Below are positions 59,161 to 64,000 of a DNA stretch of 64,000 nt, piece by piece. The DNA is from Macrobrachium rosenbergii (lineage: Eukaryota; Arthropoda; Malacostraca; Decapoda; Palaemonidae): the NCBI RefSeq assembly GCF_040412425.1, contig NC_089768.1, positions 417,001 through 481,000 of the forward strand, written 5' to 3'. The notes under the pieces are model-generated. The model did no database searches. It was not told where the DNA came from and saw only the letters and a program-made list of their open reading frames with translations. Each line of letters opens with the position of its first letter. Position 1 is the first letter of the stretch. Made by a program: the position numbers and the translations under genes.

Positions 59161-59643
59161 GGAGGAGGAGGAGGAGGAGGAGGAGGAGGAGGAGGAGGAG
59201 GAGGAGGAGGAGGAGGAGGAGGAGGAGGAGGAGGAGGAGGAGGAGGAGGAGGAGGAGGAGGAGGAGGAGGAGGAGGAGGAGGAGGAGGAGGAGGAGGAGG
59301 AGGAGGAGGAGGAGGAGGAGGAGGAGGAGGAGGAGGAGGAGGAGGAGGAGGAGGAGGAGGAGGAGGAGGAGGAGGAGGAGGAGGAGGAGGAGGAGGAGGA
59401 GGAGGAGGAGGAGGAGGAGGAGGAGGAGGAGGAGGAGGAGGAGGAGGAGGAGGAGGAGGAGGAGGAGGAGGAGGAGGAGGAGGAGGAGGAGGAGGAGGAG
59501 GAGGAGGAGGAGGAGGAGGAGGAGGAGGAGGAGGAGGAGGAGGAGGAGGAGGAGGAGGAGGAGGAGGAGGAGGAGGAGGAGGAGGAGGAGGAGGAGGAGG
59601 AGGAGGAGGAGGAGGAGGAGGAGGAGGAGGAGGAGGAGGAGGA
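59161..59643. repeat. Perfect (GGA)n trinucleotide tract
   Basis: About 161 uninterrupted gga units, purine on the plus strand. Poly-Arg/poly-Gly and poly-Pro frames across it are artefacts. The flanks, gagctccctgagagccg and gagctcctacc, share gagctcc. Confidence 0.97.
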
Positions 59644-60282
59644 GCTCCTACCACTTAAAGGCTACCTCTTCTACCAAGACTTCCCAACAGCAGTAAATTC
59701 TCCCCAACAACAGAAACATTGCTGAATCTGAAAGGTAGATAACAGTAAGGCTGTTTACAGGAAGACACACCCAGACACTGGTGCTGCTGCTCAGCGAATC
59801 TGATTGCTCTCGGCAGGAAAAGGGGATCAGGGATCAATTGTGGATATGAGAGATCTTTACTGAAATACAACTTATGAAAAAGTGACAAACAAATGACCAT
59901 CAGTCGATGGTCCAAGTCATAACTGCTAAAATTAGGAAACAGAAACCTACCAACATGAACTACTCTATCTAAAAGGAGTAGACATCCACCCCAGAAAACA
60001 GTATTCTAGTAAAGGAAGCACGAATGACCTAAAACAGGTTGCAATGATTTTATCACTGTTATAAATACATGAGGCCTTATGAACAACTGTACCTAACTTT
60101 CATGCAGCATTTGCTGAAACTTTCATTAGATGTTTCTCAAAAGTTACACCTAGAATAGTTAAAGCTTCAGATTCATTCAGCAAAGTCCCATGAAAAATCT
60201 GTACAAAGTCTGCTAATCAATAGTGTTATTGTTTTACTGGAGTTCAGCCTCATACTCCACTGACTACATTATTCACTGATCC

Positions 60283-60296
60283 AGTCCATGTCCCAA
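60283..60296. repeat. SINE target-site duplication, left
   Basis: agtccatgtcccaa, repeated exactly at 60576-60589. Confidence 0.88.
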
Positions 60297-60575
60297 GCTC
60301 TTCGTTGGGGGAGTAGGTAGAACTGTGGACTAGCACTCGCTAGGCCCGAGTTCGACTCTCCGGCCAGCTGATGAAGAGTTAGAAGAATTTATTTCTTGTG
60401 ATAGAAATTCACTTCTTGCTATAATGTGGTTCGGATTCCACAATAAGCTGTAGGTCCCATTGCTAAGTAACCAACTGGTTCTTAGCCACATAAAATAAGT
60501 CTAATCCTTCAGGCCAGCCCTAGGAGAGCTGTTAATCAGCTCAGTGGTCTGGTAAAACTAAGGTATACTTAACTT
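60297..60575 (+). mobile_element. tRNA-derived SINE
   Basis: The 279-bp unit has a tRNA-like head with a B-box (gagttcgactctccgg at about 60348) and an A-box-like stretch near 60310. A conserved-looking body (ctgtaggtcccattgctaag, ggccagccctaggagagctg) follows, and the tail is aaaactaaggtatacttaac. A perfect 14-bp target duplication brackets it. Transcription would be by RNA polymerase III, with mobilisation by a LINE sharing its tail; the partner is not known from this window. Confidence 0.82.
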
Positions 60576-60640
60576 AGTCCATGTCCCAACTGAGGCTGAG
60601 GGGAGCTTCAGTTCTCAAAAGTGGAGACTTTACTACACCT

Positions 60641-61430
60641 ACAAAGAGACCATATCCAACAAAGTGAGAAGGGACTTCTTACTTTAGGGATAATGAAGTT
60701 TAAGTACCAACCCTTCAATCCTCTAGACAGTACTGTACTTCAACTTTACCAAAAGCAGACTGTCTACCAATCGCTGCTCATTGGACTAAAGATAGTCTTT
60801 TGCCTCACTTTTCAAGCAAGCATTTAGGATGCTTTCACATGCTTTGCTGACAGAAACCTTTGTGAGGTTTCCTAACTCTATGCCTTCAGTATTACTTCAA
60901 TTGCAGAAGCATCTGAAGGGGGGGGCAGTCATACACAAGGAATGAGTTTCATCTTGGGTGTGTGCCTTTCAGACACAACTCGTTTGGATGCCCTATTCCA
61001 ACTGAGCTTACAGTGGTCTTAATACTGTAAATTTTGGGAATGGTTATATAAGGTTAGTAATGTGCATGAGCAGTTCACCAAAGTCACAACCTGTATTTCA
61101 TGTAAAAGGAAGCAGTGTCTCATACTTTTTCCTTTAGTAGTGCAGGTGCTTGAGTGGATGGTTTTCTGGAGTTGCCTTGTCAGCATTATTTTCTGCACAG
61201 CCAAATGTTATCACAGTTCAACCCAACAGTCAGGTCCGGATGCAGGGCCATTGGGGTACCTGCTCTCCTAAATAGCTAAGAAGTTTTGAGTATTTGTGCT
61301 TATTTGAGGGGTAGGAGTCAAGATACACACACCCACTTCAGTTTCCTGTGTTCTTCAGGAGTGATTAACAATGTGTTTCTCATTCCCTCTTCTTCACATG
61401 GCACTGACAGTTCCTAGTTGGCCTCTTGCT
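60641..61430. other. Spacer, nothing recognised
   Basis: Mixed sequence between LINE and decayed DIRS, without motifs. Confidence 0.4.
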
Positions 61431-62660
61431 GAAGAAGTTCTTGGTCTTTTTATCTTAACTAAGACTAGGTCCCTTTCTGTCCCTGACAAAGTATAAGGTT
61501 TGAACTCTCCTGGGGAGGGGTTGCCTATACTTGTTTCTCCTGAACAAATTTTGTTTCTCGGGATCTTTGGTTCCAAGTGGCTTATATTCTTTGTGCCTAA
61601 GAATGATGAGAACTCTTTTTAAGACTCGGGTCCACGTTCGCACCGAGCCTTTATGCTTAGACTGCTCTTTCCAGGTCTTGGTGTATTTTGGGGAAGTCGC
61701 TTGGCTTACCACGTCACATTCTGCTTTTGGTAGGGTGGGGATCGCTTTCATTCAACAGTTCCCCTAAGGGAATGACAGCTCAGGACTTGTCTTTTTTTGC
61801 AGAGATTGAGTGTGTCTTCATCATTGTCCCCTGAACCTATGCAGACTCTGGATGAGACAGTTTTGCTAGCCAGCACCTTTCAGTACACTTTCAAGTTATC
61901 CATTCCCCAAGTTAGAGTGTATTTTTCTTTTATTTGCCTCACGATCCATACAAACCCTAGAGAGAGTCACTGGGCAGGGATCTGACCTTGAAGACTATCT
62001 TTTTGTTAGCAGATATCTGCGAAGGGAGCGGGTGAGTTAAATGGTTCTCTCATGTTAGACCTTGAGAAGATGGGGATATGTGCCATATAAATTTGTCCCA
62101 GAATTTTAAGAGACTCAGAACCCATCAGCCCCTGAAGCCAGGTTCAAGTCCTCGATCCCTAGAGGACTTTGTCGGCAGCAATACAATTGAAGTGCTACTA
62201 TGTCCTGTTTGAGTGCTGCAGTGCTACCTGAAGAGAACTCAACAACTCAGGTCTGAGTGTTGACGCCTCTTGTTAGCACTCACAAGGATACGAAAGAGGT
62301 GTCTAAGAATACTATTTCCTCCTGGCCCTGTGAGACGATCAAGCAGGTATATGACTCATCCAGTGAGGAGGGTGAGTGTACAGTCTGAGTGAAATCCCAT
62401 GAGGTCTAGGGCATCATCCCATCCTTGGCATTCAAAAGAACCTGCCAGTTCATCAGGTGATACTTGCGGGGGTGTGGTGGCGCCAGACCACAATCGCCTC
62501 CTTTCACCTGAGGGACACTGGCCCCATGATCCTTGGACACTTTTTCCTTGGGTCTGTGGTGGTTGCTCAACAAGTTGTGTTGCTGACCCAGCTCCCTTTG
62601 GGACAAGCAGCGTCTCGTGTAAGGTATTCGGGTGGTGAGAGAGAGGCGAGGGAGTGACTG
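61430..62660 (+). pseudogene. Decayed DIRS tyrosine recombinase
   Basis: Across frame shifts the plus strand gives LTLKTIFLLADICEGSGELN-like (about 61985-62040), where the catalytic arginine box SAKRIGELHAL would stand. Then come TIEVLLCPV, VLQCYLKRTQQLR (62185-62250), a SHEV(R)-type box (about 62393), LAFKR and LPVHQVILAGVW, then RQTTIASFHLRD (about 62430-62510) and FLGSVVVAQQVV. The last is the tyrosine region of DIRS recombinases (ASFYLRD), with His in place of the tyrosine here. It belongs to a family other than 1-3 or to that at 19180-23300. Confidence 0.65.
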
Positions 62661-62839
62661 GTTCCCCCTCCTTTCTATTCCTTCCCCTCTGAAGGTCAGG
62701 GTGCTAGGCTGTGTACAAAGTGGTCAGATGACCTTGCAAGTAAGGTATATGACTTGGCACCAGTCTCTTCATTTTATAATGCAGGGATGCAATGCAAGTC
62801 CCCCTCCTCTCTTGACAAGGGGGGTGGAAGATAGACAGT

Positions 62840-63400
62840 GAAGCAAAGTCTTCAATATACATATACTGCACCTGTTTTAGTGCCTCTGGAGCATATATTG
62901 CACAGTTCTGTCAGCCTAATTAAGTAATTTCAATACAATCCAATTACTTCATGGACCAAAGTCTAGCAGCTGCAACATTCCGTATGTTCAGCAAGGTGTG
63001 GGATCTCCCTTCCTATGCTCCTGAACAGACCAGGAACCTACCAGTCAGATCAGATTACCCAGGCTACCTCCCCAAAATGGTTAAGTCTCCTATGAAAAGA
63101 ATCAACGGCTGTACTTGTGCAGGAACCAATAAATTTTTGAAGTAATTATACTTTTCCTAACATACAAACCTAAAGTTCTTTACATATATGACCCACCTCA
63201 GACTCTCTTCTATAATACTGAGCCGAAAGGCATTGCGGATTGCATGTCAAGGGGTGGGTGGGACTTTCGCCACCTGTCGGTAATTAACTATCTTGTCAAT
63301 AATAATGAATAAAGAAGTTCTGGTTTGCATCTTATGAAAAATACAAATTACTTTGAAATCTGATATTATTCTTTTAATAAAGAAAACACCTTAATTCTTT
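62840..63400. repeat. DIRS-like end sequence after the decayed recombinase
   Basis: cttttcctaacatacaaacc at about 63150 and ctggtttgcatcttatgaaa at about 63321 are an imperfect inverted pair about 170 bp apart. They look like the junction of terminal and internal complementary repeats of the same decayed DIRS. Similar wording is at 8020. Confidence 0.4.
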
Positions 63401-64000
63401 GAAGAAGGTAGCAAAGCCCACCCACTGAATTTTGTCCCAGTTTCATATTTGGTAGGGAACGCAATTGCATAGCTGACAGGAAAACACCCATGGGTTAGTC
63501 TTATCGCCAAAACAAAAAAATTACAGGAAAAGAAGCTATAAATGATTCTTGCAAAATACTTTGGTGGTTCTAGTGAATAGGTTCTCTTAAATTCCTGATC
63601 AATTTACTGTTCGGAAAGAATGAGAATTCCAGCTTCCTCTGGTTTAACATACAAAATACTGATGATGGCACCTAGAAAATGAACAATATGACATTCACAC
63701 ATTACAAAAGCATACAATAACAGAAAAGCAGAACGTACTTGAATGTGCACATGTACAGGCACAAATATGTGTTAAATCAATATACTGCACATACGAGGGC
63801 TGTCCCAACTTACGATGTATTCGTTAATGCTGGAAGCATAACCCCTTATATGGTGCAACTAAGGGATTCAGAGCCAGTGAAACAAGGTTTTTCGGCAACA
63901 CCTTTTTATCAAACCATCGGATAAAGATGAAAGTTGGCAAGTGTATATTTTATAACCCTACCTAATTTTTGCAAGTATTATTTAGTACCTAAGTTCAATA
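63400..64000. other. Window end, nothing firmly recognised
   Basis: AT-rich sequence. A start like tacgagggctgtcccaactt at about 63793 is reminiscent of mariner termini, but no partner end or transposase is seen before the window ends. Confidence 0.3.

Larger units (their letters stand above)
59655..60640 (-). pseudogene. LINE C-terminal RT region, interrupted by a SINE
   Basis: Minus-strand pieces in order: WSMRLNSSKTITLLISRL (about 60240), VTFEKHL-like and VSANAA (60130), FVLP-type LEYC (60010), then RVVHVGRFLFPNF, DLDHRLMVICLSLFHKLYF (59655-59915), and ending FRFSNVSVVGENL. This is the thumb and post-RT region of Jockey-like LINEs (N-SKT, GVTFD-KL-FE-H, FVLP-LEYCS-VW, LDRV, LYKI). Stops throughout. 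The (TCC)n run at its 3' end may have grown from the element's tail. Confidence 0.68.

Noticed and set aside
59118..59696. Long poly-proline and poly-arginine frames
   Set aside because: They are read-through of the (GGA)n tract and have no other protein features.
60310..60362. Functional tRNA gene
   Set aside because: The B-box and A-box-like sequences belong to the head of a SINE with a clear target duplication. No full cloverleaf was found.

Overview
The window looks like gene-poor, transposon-packed animal DNA, most likely from a decapod crustacean. The reasons are several distinct DIRS-type tyrosine-recombinase retrotransposons, an endonuclease-bearing Penelope-like element, a piggyBac family, hAT and TA-flanked small DNA elements, a tRNA-like SINE, LINE pieces, and very long (AT)n, (GGA)n and (CT)n tracts. 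The phylum is inferred from this mix; I cannot prove it from the sequence alone. By my own delimitation about three quarters of the window is mobile DNA. Host coding sequence is confined to two small exons.

Left part (1-8180): Penelope-like fragments lie in both orientations around a non-autonomous piggyBac copy (290-2480). The plus-strand Penelope copy is interrupted by a 1.17 kb hAT element with a perfect 8-bp target duplication. Then come two minus-strand exons (7795-7924 and 5517-5788) in compatible splice phase that resemble the N-terminal charged region of the RalA effector RALBP1/Rlip. A decayed LINE lies between them. The RhoGAP part of that gene would lie beyond the left edge.

Middle part (8180-33740): two closely similar 8.2 kb DIRS elements face each other (plus strand 8180-16390, minus strand 25256-33431). 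Each has inverted terminal repeats, gag with a small conserved phase-0 intron, reverse transcriptase/RNase H, tyrosine recombinase, and an internal complementary region that reproduces the circle junction of its own two ends. Between them are LINE and Tigger-like remnants, scrambled pieces of an older DIRS family, and small palindromic elements. The minus copy sits inside a TA microsatellite.

Right-middle part (33740-58325): a truncated mariner-like helix-turn-helix ORF; a second non-autonomous piggyBac copy (34184-36398); a third DIRS family (about 37295-43567, minus); and a fourth DIRS family (about 45632-58325, minus). The fourth is split by a nested TA-flanked element, which itself carries a smaller one, by another small element, and by a 4.2 kb piggyBac with a nearly complete but frameshifted transposase. 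All three piggyBac copies carry 370-385 bp internal tandem repeats near the 3' end.

Right part (58326-64000): a 483-bp perfect (GGA)n tract, the C-terminal end of a minus-strand LINE interrupted by a SINE with a 14-bp target duplication, and a decayed DIRS recombinase with end-like sequence. No RNA gene, operon or CRISPR array is visible. No intact transposon ORF set was found; every element seen carries at least one frame break or deletion.
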